A DNA stretch of 64,000 nucleotides from ATX-6F1 sp943369485. GTDB taxonomy: Bacteria > Cyanobacteriota > Cyanobacteriia > PCC-6307 > Cyanobiaceae. Of the stretch, positions 23,349-32,313 are shown in pieces (position 1 is the first letter of the stretch; every line of letters begins with the position of its first letter). Both the position numbers and the translations under genes were made by a program. The notes beneath the pieces are model-generated. The model saw only the letters and a list, made by a program, of their open reading frames with translations, had not been told where the DNA came from and ran no database searches. The stretch spans positions 220,480 through 284,479 of the forward strand of contig CALRNH020000001.1 in assembly GCA_943369485.1 (NCBI GenBank), written 5' to 3'.

Positions 23349-25097
23349 ATGGCCGCCCTCCGCCCTGGCCTGCTCTGGAGTTACCTCCGGCCCCACCGCC
23401 AGCAGCTTCTGGTCGGTGTGGTGGCCCTGCTGGTGGTGAACCTGCTGAGCGTGGCGATCCCGCTGATCGTTCGCAGCGCGATCGACGGGCTGAAGGTGGG
23501 TTTTGCCCTCAGCGATGTGCTGAAGCAAGCCGCTCTGATCGTGGTGCTGGCGACGGTGATGGGCGGCGCCCGGCTCTATTCCCGCCTGGTGGTGTTCGGT
23601 GTCGGGCGCCAGGTGGAGGTGAACCTGCGCCAGCGCATCTTCGATCACATGCTGCGCCAGGAACCGGGCTGGGTGCAGACCACCGGCAGTGGCGAGGTGA
23701 TCAGCCGGGCCACCAGCGACGTCGAGAACGTGCGCCGGCTGCTGGGCTTCGCCGTGCTCAGCCTCAGCAACACCGCCCTGGCCTACGCCTTCACCCTGCC
23801 GGCGATGCTGTTGATCGACCCCTGGCTGAGCCTGGCGGCCCTGGCGATCTACCCGGTGATGCTCTCGGTTGTGCGCCTGTTCGGCGGCCGGATGATGGGC
23901 CAGCAGCGACTCCAGCAGGAGGACCTCGCCAGGCTCAGCGACCTGATCCAGGAGGACCTCTCCGGCATCAGCGCGATCAAGATCTACGGCCAGGAGGCCA
24001 CCGAAGAAAAGGCCTTCGCTGAACGCAATGGCCGCTACCGCGATGCCGCCCTGCGGCTTGCCCGCACCCGCAGCACCCTGTTCCCCCTGCTGGAGGGCAT
24101 CTCGGCCCTGAGCCTGCTCCTGCTGCTGGCCCTCAGCAGCGGCCAACTGGAGAACGGACGGCTCAGCATCGGCGACCTGGTCGCCCTGATTCTCTATGTG
24201 GAGCGTCTGGTGTTTCCCACCGCCCTACTGGGGTTCACCCTCAACACGTTCCAGACGGGCCAGGTGAGCCTGGAGCGCGTGCAGAACCTGCTCAGCCGCC
24301 AGCCAAGCGTCCAATCGAGCCCCACACCCGTTCCCCCCAACCCCCAGGGCCAGGGGGTCCTGGAGGCCAGGGGTCTGCAGGTGCGCTATCCAGGGGCGAG
24401 CCGGCCGGCCCTGGTGGATGTGAGCTTCCGGCTCGAGCCCGGTGAGCTGGTGGCGGTGGTGGGCCCGGTGGGTTGCGGAAAGACCACCCTGGCCCGGTCC
24501 CTGGGGCGCATGGTCGAGGTCGACCCGGGGCAGCTGTTCCTCGATGGGGTCGATGTGACGGATCTTTCCCTCGACGTCCTGCGCCGCAAGGTCGCCCTGG
24601 TGCCCCAGGAGGGCTACCTGTTCACCGCCACCCTGGCGGACAACCTGCGCTATGGCGATCCCCAGGCGAGCCAGGCCCAGGTGGAGCAAGCCGCCCAAGA
24701 CGCCCGGCTGGAGGGAGACATCAAGGGCTTCCCTGACGGATACGCCACCCTCGTCGGGGAACGCGGCATCACCCTCAGCGGCGGCCAGCGTCAGCGCACG
24801 GCCCTGGGCAGGGCTCTGCTGGTGCGCACCCCCTTGCTGGTGCTCGATGACGCCCTCGCCAGTGTGGACAACAACACCGCCGCCGAGATCCTCCAGTCAG
24901 TGCGCTCCCAGCAGGGCCGCACGATCCTGATGATCAGCCACCAGCTGTCTGCGGCGGCGGCCTGCGATCGGATCCTGGTGCTCGAGGAGGGGCGGCTGGT
25001 GCAGCAGGGGCACCACAACGAGCTGGTGAGTGTGCCGGGCACCTACCGGCGGCTGTGGGAACGCCAGGAGGCCGAGCAACAGCTTCAGGCGGTCTGA
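23349..25097 (+). CDS. ABC half-exporter, MdlA-like
   Basis: 582 residues: a six-helix type IV exporter membrane domain (about 1-320) fused to an ATPase domain (about 335-575). Walker A is GPVGCGKTTL, signature LSGGQ, Walker B LLVLDDALASVD. The position of the catalytic glutamate after Walker B is Asp, as in the degenerate half of heterodimeric exporters such as MdlA or BmrC, so this subunit may need a partner with a normal site; none is encoded nearby. Substrate unknown (lipids or drugs are usual). Confidence 0.9.
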   Translation: MAALRPGLLWSYLRPHRQQLLVGVVALLVVNLLSVAIPLIVRSAIDGLKVGFALSDVLKQAALIVVLATVMGGARLYSRLVVFGVGRQVEVNLRQRIFDHMLRQEPGWVQTTGSGEVISRATSDVENVRRLLGFAVLSLSNTALAYAFTLPAMLLIDPWLSLAALAIYPVMLSVVRLFGGRMMGQQRLQQEDLARLSDLIQEDLSGISAIKIYGQEATEEKAFAERNGRYRDAALRLARTRSTLFPLLEGISALSLLLLLALSSGQLENGRLSIGDLVALILYVERLVFPTALLGFTLNTFQTGQVSLERVQNLLSRQPSVQSSPTPVPPNPQGQGVLEARGLQVRYPGASRPALVDVSFRLEPGELVAVVGPVGCGKTTLARSLGRMVEVDPGQLFLDGVDVTDLSLDVLRRKVALVPQEGYLFTATLADNLRYGDPQASQAQVEQAAQDARLEGDIKGFPDGYATLVGERGITLSGGQRQRTALGRALLVRTPLLVLDDALASVDNNTAAEILQSVRSQQGRTILMISHQLSAAAACDRILVLEEGRLVQQGHHNELVSVPGTYRRLWERQEAEQQLQAV

Positions 25098-25143
25098 GGG
25101 GTCTCCACTGACGCCTTTACGCGGGGTGATGGACCTCCTTGCC

Positions 25144-25149
25144 TAGGCT
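25144..25149 (+). promoter_or_regulatory. Putative -10 box of msrA
   Basis: TAGGCT, 25 bases before the ATG at 25175. Confidence 0.35.
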
Positions 25150-25174
25150 CGGCGCTGCCTCACGAGCGCGATCG

Positions 25175-25852
25175 ATGGCGGTGATGGACGACCTTCATGC
25201 AGTTCTGGGCACATCCCTGCGGGCACCCCTGCTGCCGGGCCAAGGGGAGGTGCTTTTCGGTTGCGGTTGCTTCTGGGGAGCCGAAAAAGGGTTCTGGCGC
25301 TTGCCGGGAGTGGTCACCACTGCGGTGGGCTATGCCGGCGGCACGGCAGCCAACCCCAGCTATCAGCAGGTCTGCTCCGGTCGCACCGGCCACACAGAAG
25401 TGGTGCGGGTGGTCTGGGATGAAGCCAGGATCGGTTTCAGCGATCTGCTCAAGTTGTTCTGGGAATGCCACGACCCCACCCAGGGGAATGCCCAGGGCGG
25501 TGATGTGGGCAGTCAGTACCGCTCGGCGATCTACACCGCAAACGAAGAGACCCTGGCCCTGGCCGAAGCCAGTCGGGCGGCCTATCAGGTTCTGCTGAGC
25601 GCGGCCGGGTTCGGGCCGATCACCACCGAGATCGCCTGCGGAAAACCCTTCTTTTTCGCCGAGAGCTACCACCAGCAATACCTCGCCAAACCGGGCAGCC
25701 GGCCCTACTGCTCGGCCCAACCCAGCGGCGTGAGCCTGGGCGATTTCAGCTCCGCCCACTACCGGCTTCCCGCCAGCGTCTGGTCCCACTACGACTGGTC
25801 GATCTCCCACTGCGTGCTGCGGGGAGACAACGCTCCGATCTCCATGCCATGA
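25175..25852 (+). CDS. msrA: Peptide methionine sulfoxide reductase A
   Basis: 225 residues from the ATG at 25175 (ATG at 25184 also possible). The catalytic cysteine is in GCGCFWGAEKGF; the family motifs TAVGYAGG, YQQVCSGRTGHTE and FWECHDPTQ follow. It repairs oxidised methionine (S-sulfoxide) in proteins using thioredoxin. The C-terminal ~40 residues after PYCSAQPSG are an extension seen in some cyanobacterial MsrA proteins. The next gene starts inside its stop codon (ATGA). Confidence 0.95.
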   Translation: MAVMDDLHAVLGTSLRAPLLPGQGEVLFGCGCFWGAEKGFWRLPGVVTTAVGYAGGTAANPSYQQVCSGRTGHTEVVRVVWDEARIGFSDLLKLFWECHDPTQGNAQGGDVGSQYRSAIYTANEETLALAEASRAAYQVLLSAAGFGPITTEIACGKPFFFAESYHQQYLAKPGSRPYCSAQPSGVSLGDFSSAHYRLPASVWSHYDWSISHCVLRGDNAPISMP

Positions 25853-26298
25853 GTCGAAACGCCACCTCCGTCACGATCCTGGCGCCAGCGATGGCCAGGG
25901 CCCGATCCCTCGTACACACAGGGGCCCTGGCCGGGGGGACGGTCCGATCCCTGATCACCAGGTCAAGGCTGTCCCGGGCCGCCGCTCCGGCGTTGCTGGC
26001 CCTGGCTCCACTGCTGGCGGCCCCTGGCCTGGCGATGACATCCCCCTGGTGGGAGGACTACGCCATCAAGACCCGTTACCTCTGCCGGGGCGAGGGGGTC
26101 CTGGTGGTGGAGCGCAACGACGCCCAGGCCTCGATCATCTCCGGCCGCTTCCGCACCACCCTGTTTCGGGAGAGCTCCGATCTGGCTGGGCTCCGCTACA
26201 AGACCAGCGAGGGGATGCGGCTGATCCTCAACGGCGATGAGCTCACCATCGAGCAGTTGCCCCAGCGGGTGCAGTGCCTGCGCACCGAGGAGGTCTGA
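25849..26298 (+). CDS. Exported hypothetical protein, faintly MliC-like
   Basis: 149 residues; the ATG overlaps the msrA stop by four bases, so translation is coupled. A long N-terminal region ends in a hydrophobic, signal-like segment (ALLALAPLLAAPGLA, about 46-60). The mature part has two cysteines (RYLCRGEG and VQCLR) and the order Y-x-C ... S-x-x-x-GLRY ... LNGDELTI, which loosely resembles the lysozyme-inhibitor (MliC) fold. That resemblance is weak. A real start further downstream, closer to the signal segment, is possible. Confidence 0.65.
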   Translation: MSRNATSVTILAPAMARARSLVHTGALAGGTVRSLITRSRLSRAAAPALLALAPLLAAPGLAMTSPWWEDYAIKTRYLCRGEGVLVVERNDAQASIISGRFRTTLFRESSDLAGLRYKTSEGMRLILNGDELTIEQLPQRVQCLRTEEV

Positions 26299-26303
26299 GG
26301 GCG

Positions 26304-26543
26304 ATGGCCAACCCTGAACCGCTGGGTGATCGCCAGGTGATCCTGGGGATCGTGATCACCCTGGGCCTCGTCTTTGCCCTGGTGTTCTGGTATGTGCGCC
26401 TGAAGGGGCCCAGCGAGCCACCCTTCCTCTGGCGCTCACCTGCTCCAGCGCCCCCCGCCAAGCTCAAAGGTGGGCCCATCGCTTTCTTGCCAGCAGCGTC
26501 AGGAGCTTCTCCGCTTCGAGATAGACGAACAGCAGCAGGCTGA
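26304..26543 (+). CDS. Small single-span membrane protein
   Basis: 79 residues, starting five bases after the previous gene. One clear transmembrane helix (VILGIVITLGLVFALVFWYV, about 12-31) with a short cytoplasmic-looking tail. The last 27 codons overlap the 3' end of the convergent P-type ATPase gene, so the C-terminus may be poorly conserved. No family recognised; the gene is supported by its spacing and membrane segment only. Confidence 0.5.
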   Translation: MANPEPLGDRQVILGIVITLGLVFALVFWYVRLKGPSEPPFLWRSPAPAPPAKLKGGPIAFLPAASGASPLRDRRTAAG

Positions 26544-29226
26544 AGCCCAGGCACACCCCCAGTTGCTCGAGATCGAGCCATTCGGTGCCAAAAAAGCTGG
26601 ACAGGGGAGCCACGTAGATCAGGGCCATCTGCAGAGCGCTGGTGAACACCACCGCCAGCAGCAGCCAGGGGTTCGAGAAGGGCGGCACGTGCAGCAGGGG
26701 AAGGTCGCTGCGGGCACTTAGGGCATGGCCCATCTGGGCCAGGCAGAGGGTGGTGAAGACCATGGTTTTCCAGGGCCACTGCTGCTGAACGGCCAGGGAC
26801 ATCAGGGCGATGGTGAGGGCCGCGAAGATCACCCCGATGCGCAGGATGTAGCGGCCCAGGCCACGGGCGAAGATCGATTCCCCCGGCCTGGCCGGCGCCC
26901 GTTTCATGAGCAGCTGATCCCCGGGCTCCAGGGCCAGGGCCAGGGCCGGCACCCCGTCGGTGACCAGGTTCATCCAGAGAATCTGCAGGGGCGAGAGCGG
27001 CACCCCGGTCAGACCCAGCAGCGGCGCCGAAGCGATTGTGATCAGTTCACCCACATTGCTTCCGAGGATGTACTTCACGAAGCGGCGGATGTTGGTGTAA
27101 ACCAGCCTCCCCTCCTCCACGGCGCTGACGATCGTGGCGAAGTTGTCATCGAGGAGCACCATGTCGGCGGCTTCCTTGCTCACTTCGGTGCCGTTGATGC
27201 CCATGGCCACTCCGATGTGGGCCTGCTTGAGCGCCGGGGCGTCGTTGACCCCATCCCCGGTCATTGAGACGATCTCGCCTCTGGCCTGAAGGCCCTTTAC
27301 CAGGCGCAACTTCTGCTCGGGTGCCACCCGGGCGAAGACGCTGCAGCGGCCCAACCGCTCCTTGAGCTGGTCGTCATCGAGGCGGGCCAGGTCGCTGCCC
27401 TCGCTGACGACATCATCTGGTCCGCAGATCCCCACCTCCTGGGCAATCGCCAGGGCCGTGAGCGGGTGATCGCCGGTGATCATCAAGGGTCGAATGCCCG
27501 CCTGACGGCACACCGACACCGCTTCGAGCACGTCGCGGCGCGGGGGGTCCATCTGGGCCACCACCCCAAGCAGCACCAGATCCTCCAGGGGCTGCTGAGG
27601 GCCGATCGGGTGCGGCGACGCCGCCAGCGCCAGAAGCCGCAACCCCTGCCCGGCAAGTTCATCGAATTGGGCCCGCCACCAGTGGAGAAGGGCTGGATCC
27701 AGCGGGGCTGTGCCCTCAGGTCCAAGCCAACGGTTGCAACTGGAGAGCACCACCTCAGGGGATCCCTTGAGAATCAGCAACTGGTTAGAGCCGCGGGCCA
27801 CCTCGCCGAGGGGCGCCTGCAGGCTGCCCCCTGGGTCGCTCACCCAGACCGCCATGGACTGACGCTCGGAGCTGAAGGGAATCTCAGCGCAGCGAGGATG
27901 GCGCTCCCTCACCGCGAAGCTGTCGAGGCCGGCCTTGGCCGCCGCCACCAGCAGGGAACCTTCGGTGGGATCGCCGATCACCTGCCAGGAACCGTTCGCC
28001 TCCCGGTGCAGCATGGCGTCGGAGCAGAGCAGGGAGGCCGACAGCAGCAGGCTGGGATTCTGTGACTGGGTGCCCTGGCCGTGGCCCTCGGGCGGAACCA
28101 AGGGGTGATGGGTGAGGGTTCCCGTGGGCTCATAACCCTCACCGGTCAGATCGATCGCTTCGAAGCCGAGGCGCAGCTGGCGCACCACCTGGCGGTTCTC
28201 GGTGAGCGTGCCGGTCTTGTCGGAGCAGATCACGGTGACTGAGCCCAGGGTCTCCACTGCCGGCAGACGCCGGATCAGGGCGGAGCGGCGCACCATGCGC
28301 TGGGTGCCGATCGCCAGGGTGACCGTGATCACCGCCGGCAGGCCCTCAGGCACGATCGCCACGGCCATGCTCAACGACACCTCGATCAGGTTGAGCATCG
28401 GCTGACCCAGGAGCCAGCCCAGAAGCAACACCACGCCTACGAGGCTGAGTGATGCGATCACCAGCACTTGACCCAGTCGGTTGAGGCGGTCCTGAAGGGG
28501 TGTGGTCTCCTCCCCCGCCGTATCGATCAGCTGGGCGATCTTGCCAAGCTCGGTGCCCATGCCCGTGGCGGCCACCACCGCCTGGGCGCGGCCACGCACC
28601 ACTTCGGTGCCCTGGAACAGGCAGTTGCGCCGCTCCAGAATCGGCGTTTCCTCGGGAAGCACCAGATCGGTCTGCTTGTAGACCACTTCCGCCTCACCGG
28701 TGAGGGCCGCCTCCCGAAGACCCAGGTCCACGGCCTCGAGCAAGCGGGCGTCAGCCGGCACCCGATCCCCCGCCTCCAGTCGGATCACGTCACCGGGCAC
28801 CAGCTCCTCGCTTGAGAGCTGCTGCCACTGGCCATCCCGCATCAGCTGTACCATCGGCTCGCTCATCCCCCGCAGGGCCATCAGCGCCTGCTGGGCCTTG
28901 CTCTCCTGCAGGTAGCCCAGCACCCCGTTGAGGCCGACGATCAAGGCGATCGCGATGGCGTCCTTGGGGAACTTCTGTTCCAGATGGGCCACGACCGCTG
29001 AGACGATCGCTACGGCGATCAGCATCAGCAGCATCACGTTGCTGAACTGATCGAGCAGGATGCGCCACTGACTGCGTCCTGCCGCCGCCTCGATGCGGTT
29101 GGGGCCAAGGCGAGCGAGCCGTTCACCTGCTTCGGCCATGCTCAGGCCCTCGGCCCGGGAATCGAGCCGGACGAGAGCCTGCTCCACGCTGATGTCGTGA
29201 CAGGCGGAAGTGGGAGAGGCGCTCAA
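26464..29226 (-). CDS. Calcium-type P-type ATPase
   Basis: 920 residues from a TTG start. Order: cation-ATPase N-terminal domain, two helices, actuator domain with TGEA at 176-179, the PEGL motif at 293-296 in helix M4, phosphorylated Asp336 in SDKTGTLT, the nucleotide domain, hinge TGDGVNDAPALKQA, then six C-terminal helices. Residues that bind Ca2+ in SERCA have counterparts (VPEGLP in M4, SNVGEL in M5-like region, NLVTDG in M6), so it should be a PacL-like calcium pump of the plasma membrane; Na+ or Mn2+ cannot be excluded. It converges with the msrA cluster. Confidence 0.93.
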   Translation of the reverse strand: MSASPTSACHDISVEQALVRLDSRAEGLSMAEAGERLARLGPNRIEAAAGRSQWRILLDQFSNVMLLMLIAVAIVSAVVAHLEQKFPKDAIAIALIVGLNGVLGYLQESKAQQALMALRGMSEPMVQLMRDGQWQQLSSEELVPGDVIRLEAGDRVPADARLLEAVDLGLREAALTGEAEVVYKQTDLVLPEETPILERRNCLFQGTEVVRGRAQAVVAATGMGTELGKIAQLIDTAGEETTPLQDRLNRLGQVLVIASLSLVGVVLLLGWLLGQPMLNLIEVSLSMAVAIVPEGLPAVITVTLAIGTQRMVRRSALIRRLPAVETLGSVTVICSDKTGTLTENRQVVRQLRLGFEAIDLTGEGYEPTGTLTHHPLVPPEGHGQGTQSQNPSLLLSASLLCSDAMLHREANGSWQVIGDPTEGSLLVAAAKAGLDSFAVRERHPRCAEIPFSSERQSMAVWVSDPGGSLQAPLGEVARGSNQLLILKGSPEVVLSSCNRWLGPEGTAPLDPALLHWWRAQFDELAGQGLRLLALAASPHPIGPQQPLEDLVLLGVVAQMDPPRRDVLEAVSVCRQAGIRPLMITGDHPLTALAIAQEVGICGPDDVVSEGSDLARLDDDQLKERLGRCSVFARVAPEQKLRLVKGLQARGEIVSMTGDGVNDAPALKQAHIGVAMGINGTEVSKEAADMVLLDDNFATIVSAVEEGRLVYTNIRRFVKYILGSNVGELITIASAPLLGLTGVPLSPLQILWMNLVTDGVPALALALEPGDQLLMKRAPARPGESIFARGLGRYILRIGVIFAALTIALMSLAVQQQWPWKTMVFTTLCLAQMGHALSARSDLPLLHVPPFSNPWLLLAVVFTSALQMALIYVAPLSSFFGTEWLDLEQLGVCLGFSLLLFVYLEAEKLLTLLARKRWAHL

Positions 29227-29338
29227 CTGAGGGGCGACGATCGGGCCGACGGAACCCTAGGGAGCAGCCCCAGAATTCAGGGGCCAGGGCGAAGGGGGGT
29301 CGGCAACACCCATGGCAGGTGCCAGTCTGTGCCGGAGC

Positions 29339-29752
29339 ATGGGAACCGTTGGTTCCACCCCCGCCATCGCCCTGACGCCCCCAGAACCGAAGCCCCCCGA
29401 GCCCAAGCTCAGGCCACCAGGCCAGAGGCGTCAGTTGCACCCCCTGCCAAAGGGTCTGGTGGAGCTCTATGGCCTCTTGGCGGTGCTGTTCGTGCTCGTG
29501 CCCGAATGGATGGCGGGCAGTGCCCTGGTGAGCTTCCCCGACAATCGCAGAGGTTCGGAGCTACCGGTCACCTCAATGGCCTGGCGGCGGCTACCGGAGC
29601 TGCGCCTGGCGGCCCTCAGCCTGGCGGAGTTACGCCAACTGGGGGCCCAGTTGCGGATCTGCGGCTACGGCCGCCTCAACCGTGAGCGGTTGACAGCACG
29701 ACTGCTCAAGCGCATCAAGCGGCAACAACGCCAGCCGCTCAGGGGCTCGTAG
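29339..29752 (+). CDS. Conserved hypothetical protein with C-terminal helical motif
   Basis: 137 residues from the ATG at 29339 (an in-frame start at 29312 is possible). After a Pro-rich segment there is one likely membrane helix (LYGLLAVLFVLVPEWMAG). The C-terminal ~50 residues (LRLAALSLAELRQLGAQL, then GYGRLNRERLTARLLKRI) resemble the helix-turn-helix of SAP or Rho-N-like modules that bind nucleic acid, ending in a basic tail. It lies 24 bases before tRNA-Pro. Confidence 0.65.
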   Translation: MGTVGSTPAIALTPPEPKPPEPKLRPPGQRRQLHPLPKGLVELYGLLAVLFVLVPEWMAGSALVSFPDNRRGSELPVTSMAWRRLPELRLAALSLAELRQLGAQLRICGYGRLNRERLTARLLKRIKRQQRQPLRGS

Positions 29753-29776
29753 GGGCTGTGATAGCTTCCATCCTGC

Positions 29777-29850
29777 CGGGGCGTAGCGCAGCTTGGTAGC
29801 GCACCACTTTGGGGTAGTGGGGGTCGCAGGTTCAAATCCTGTCGCTCCGA
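29777..29850 (+). tRNA. tRNA-Pro (anticodon GGG)
   Basis: A 74-base cloverleaf: acceptor CGGGGCG/CGCTCCG with one G-U pair, D stem GCGC/GCGC, anticodon stem CCACT/AGTGG with loop TTGGGGT giving anticodon GGG, T arm GCAGG-TTCAAAT-CCTGT, discriminator A. CCA is not encoded. A strong terminator follows at 29896. Confidence 0.96.
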
Positions 29851-29895
29851 TTCACTGAATTTCGTTTGCAACGAAATCCGCAACTTTCACTTTGC

Positions 29896-29921
29896 AACCG
29901 GCTTCCCCAGCCGGTTTTTTT
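29896..29921 (+). terminator. Rho-independent terminator after tRNA-Pro
   Basis: AACCGGCT and AGCCGGTT pair around a 5-base loop and run into seven T residues at 29915-29921. Confidence 0.88.
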
Positions 29922-29926
29922 GTGGC

Positions 29927-30205
29927 TCATCCCAGCCGGGTGATCACCCCGTAGCGGGTCAACCAGCGGTTCACCCGGGGCCTCAGGCGCGGCGGCACCT
30001 CCTGCAGCAACTGAGCAAGCTCCAGGGCCCCCAGCCGGCGCAGGTCACGCACATCGACGTGCCAGAGCGCTTCGGCCTCTCGAATCAGCCGCGCCCAGGT
30101 GCGGCTGTCCTGCCAGCGACGCACGCGGGCCCTGCGGCCGAATGAAGGACCGAACGGGGGTCCGTTCGGCCTACTCGAACGCGGCAGCAGGGGGGGGGTG
30201 GCCAT
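29927..30205 (-). CDS. Small conserved hypothetical protein
   Basis: 92 residues, strongly basic (many Arg). The part RTWARLIREAEALWHVDVRDLRRLG followed, after a break, by LAQLLQEVPPRLRPRVNRWL (split here) is helical and could bind nucleic acid. The N-terminal 25 residues are Pro/Arg-rich. It converges with tRNA-Pro, whose terminator lies just past its stop. No family recognised. Confidence 0.55.
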   Translation of the reverse strand: MATPPLLPRSSRPNGPPFGPSFGRRARVRRWQDSRTWARLIREAEALWHVDVRDLRRLGALELAQLLQEVPPRLRPRVNRWLTRYGVITRLG

Positions 30206-30332
30206 GGACAGGCCTGCGATGCCTCCAGCATGGGAGCGTCAGGGGGAACCGGAGCGAACCCTCCACCCAACTTCCCATTGCTGAAGCAATTGCGATCGAC
30301 CCATTCCGTCCAAGGGTGCAATGGCCCAGGCC

Positions 30333-31262
30333 TCAGGCGCTGCGGCGCTGGTCGGGCTCAAGCTCGATCGGCACCACATCGAAGGCCAAGGCCGCCACCT
30401 CCCGATCCGACAGCCTGCGGGTCCAGGCATTCTTGACGGGTTCGTTCCAACGGAATCCAGCCTCCCGAGCCCGGTGGCGCTCGTCATAAGACACCTTGGC
30501 CTTGTAGAGGCGACGGGGTTCCAGGGCCACCCGCAGCAGGGCCTCCAGATCGCTCCGGCGCTCGAACACCTGGGCGAGGTAGGTGCAGTCGGTGAGGGCG
30601 CGGTGGGCCGCCCAGACGGGGATGCCGTGGGCCAAGGCCAGGTCCCGCAGGGAGGGTTGGGGCCTGAGGTGGAGGTCGGCGGGCCAGCGGATGTCATCCA
30701 TGCTGCAGATCCAGGGTTTCTCAATCGAGCCAAGGAAACCGTGGCCAAACCACTGGCGATCGAAGCTGGCGTTATGGGCCACCACGGCGTCCGCGGCCTC
30801 CACCAGCACCTCGAAGGCATCACGCAGCGGCTCCCAGGGCTGATTCAGGCGGCTGACCGCTGCGGCGATGCCGTTGATTGATTCGCAGGGGTTGCTGGTG
30901 CAGGGGAGCAAAAAGGAGACTTGACCCAGCACCGCCCTAGGGGCCACCGCGAAGAGAATCGCCCCAACCTCGATGCAGGTTCCCCGGCTGGGATCGAGGC
31001 CTGTGGTTTCGGTGTCAAGGATCAACAGCCGCTCGGGCACCGAAGCTGCTGGCTCGCTGCCGGCCAACCGAGGCAGGGCGACACTGCGGGAACGGGGGCC
31101 TGGGGCTGGGGTTGGCTCAGTCGGCCCAGACTTGACTGGAATTCCGATGCTGGCCAGGGCCTCCCTGAGATCAGCTTCGAGGGGATCCTGGGGGAAACGC
31201 GCCGTTGGCTCACCCCAGAGGGGCAGCTGACCCTCGGCCGAATCTCCCGCTTCGGTGGCCAT
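30333..31262 (-). CDS. DnaQ-like DEDDh 3'-5' exonuclease
   Basis: 309 residues from the ATG at 31262; upstream in-frame sequence covers the neighbouring gene and is not protein-like. Residues 1-75 are variable. The exonuclease domain has motif I LILDTETTGLDP, motif II VVAHNASFDRQW and motif III AAHRALTDCTYL, the DEDDh set of epsilon-type exonucleases. A C-terminal module (YKAKVSYDERHRARE, then GFRWNEPVKNAW) of about 50 residues follows. It is not fused to a polymerase; proofreading or nucleic-acid trimming is likely. Divergent from the esterase gene. Confidence 0.88.
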   Translation of the reverse strand: MATEAGDSAEGQLPLWGEPTARFPQDPLEADLREALASIGIPVKSGPTEPTPAPGPRSRSVALPRLAGSEPAASVPERLLILDTETTGLDPSRGTCIEVGAILFAVAPRAVLGQVSFLLPCTSNPCESINGIAAAVSRLNQPWEPLRDAFEVLVEAADAVVAHNASFDRQWFGHGFLGSIEKPWICSMDDIRWPADLHLRPQPSLRDLALAHGIPVWAAHRALTDCTYLAQVFERRSDLEALLRVALEPRRLYKAKVSYDERHRAREAGFRWNEPVKNAWTRRLSDREVAALAFDVVPIELEPDQRRSA

Positions 31263-31383
31263 CCGCCCCTCGTGGCTGCTCCCATGGTCCCAGAGCTGGC
31301 AAGCCGCAGGGCGTGGCGGGAGGCTTAGGCCAATAATGATCCGTCTTTGGGTCGTGGGACCAATCAACCACCTGAGAGAGCGC

Positions 31384-32313
31384 ATGGGACGAGGCCTGCG
31401 ATTCGCCCTGGGATTGGGCATCAGTGGCTTGCTCGGCTTGGCCGGAGTGGCCTGGTGGTACACCTTCGTGGCGGGCGCCCCGCAGCTGGATGCCCAGGAG
31501 CTACCCCCCAGCAAAGACCTGACGTTCCGGATCGAGAGCTTCCCCAGCCGGGCCATGGGCCAGAGCCGCAGTTACGGCCTGATCCTGCCCCCCAACTACG
31601 ACCGGGAGCCCAACAGGCGGTATCCGGTGATCGTGCTCCTGCACGGCGGCCATGACGATGGCCGTGCCTTTTTCGACAAGTACGCGATCACTTCGGTGCT
31701 CGATGCCCTCTACAAGGAAAAAGCTCTGGAACCGAGCCTGATCGTCACCCCCGATGGCAACGACAACCGGGGCTCCAGCCCTTTGTTCGACCCCGCCTAC
31801 ACCGATGGTCCCAACGGCAAGATTTCCACTCTCATCGGCAGCGAGCTGGTGCGGGTGATCCAGGGGCGGTACCGCACCCGCAGCGATGCCGGAAGCTGGG
31901 CCTTGGGGGGCTTCTCTTCGGGCGGTTGGGGCGCTCTGAACATCGGCTTGCGCCATCTCGATCACTTCGGCACCCTGTTCAGCCACGACGGCTACTTCAC
32001 CGACGCCAGCGGCCCTGCCAACAGTCCGAACCTGTTCATCCGCACTCTCCCGGCCCACCAGCTCAAGGGTCTGCGCGTCTACCTTGATGTGGGCCGTAGC
32101 GATCCCAATTTCCTGGCCTCCACTCAGCAATTCGCCGCCACCTTGAAGCAGCTCGGCATCAGCCACGTCATCAATGTCTTTCCTGGCGGCCATGGCCTCA
32201 GCGGGCCCGATGTCGGCTGGAACTACATCCGCAAGCACTTGCGCGATTCGCTGAGCTTCGTGGGCCACTCCTTTGAACGAGCCCGCCCTTCGCCCGCCGC
32301 TTCGAACAGGTGA
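31384..32313 (+). CDS. Membrane-anchored esterase (esterase D-like alpha/beta hydrolase)
   Basis: 309 residues from the ATG at 31384; an in-frame ATG at 31336 would lengthen the N-terminus. An N-terminal hydrophobic segment (FALGLGISGLLGLAGVAWWY) acts as signal anchor, placing the enzyme outside the plasma membrane. The hydrolase domain has YPVIVLLHGGHDDG (oxyanion region), the nucleophile Ser in GGFSSGGWG, a likely Asp in VGRSDPNF and a His in FPGGHGLS. The next gene, an MprF-like lysyltransferase, begins inside its stop codon, so the two are made together and probably both act on envelope lipids. Confidence 0.88.
   Translation: MGRGLRFALGLGISGLLGLAGVAWWYTFVAGAPQLDAQELPPSKDLTFRIESFPSRAMGQSRSYGLILPPNYDREPNRRYPVIVLLHGGHDDGRAFFDKYAITSVLDALYKEKALEPSLIVTPDGNDNRGSSPLFDPAYTDGPNGKISTLIGSELVRVIQGRYRTRSDAGSWALGGFSSGGWGALNIGLRHLDHFGTLFSHDGYFTDASGPANSPNLFIRTLPAHQLKGLRVYLDVGRSDPNFLASTQQFAATLKQLGISHVINVFPGGHGLSGPDVGWNYIRKHLRDSLSFVGHSFERARPSPAASNR

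Noticed and set aside
29777..29850. tRNA-Pro as an island attachment site
   Set aside because: No integrase gene or partial tRNA copy lies nearby; the flanking genes look like normal core genome.
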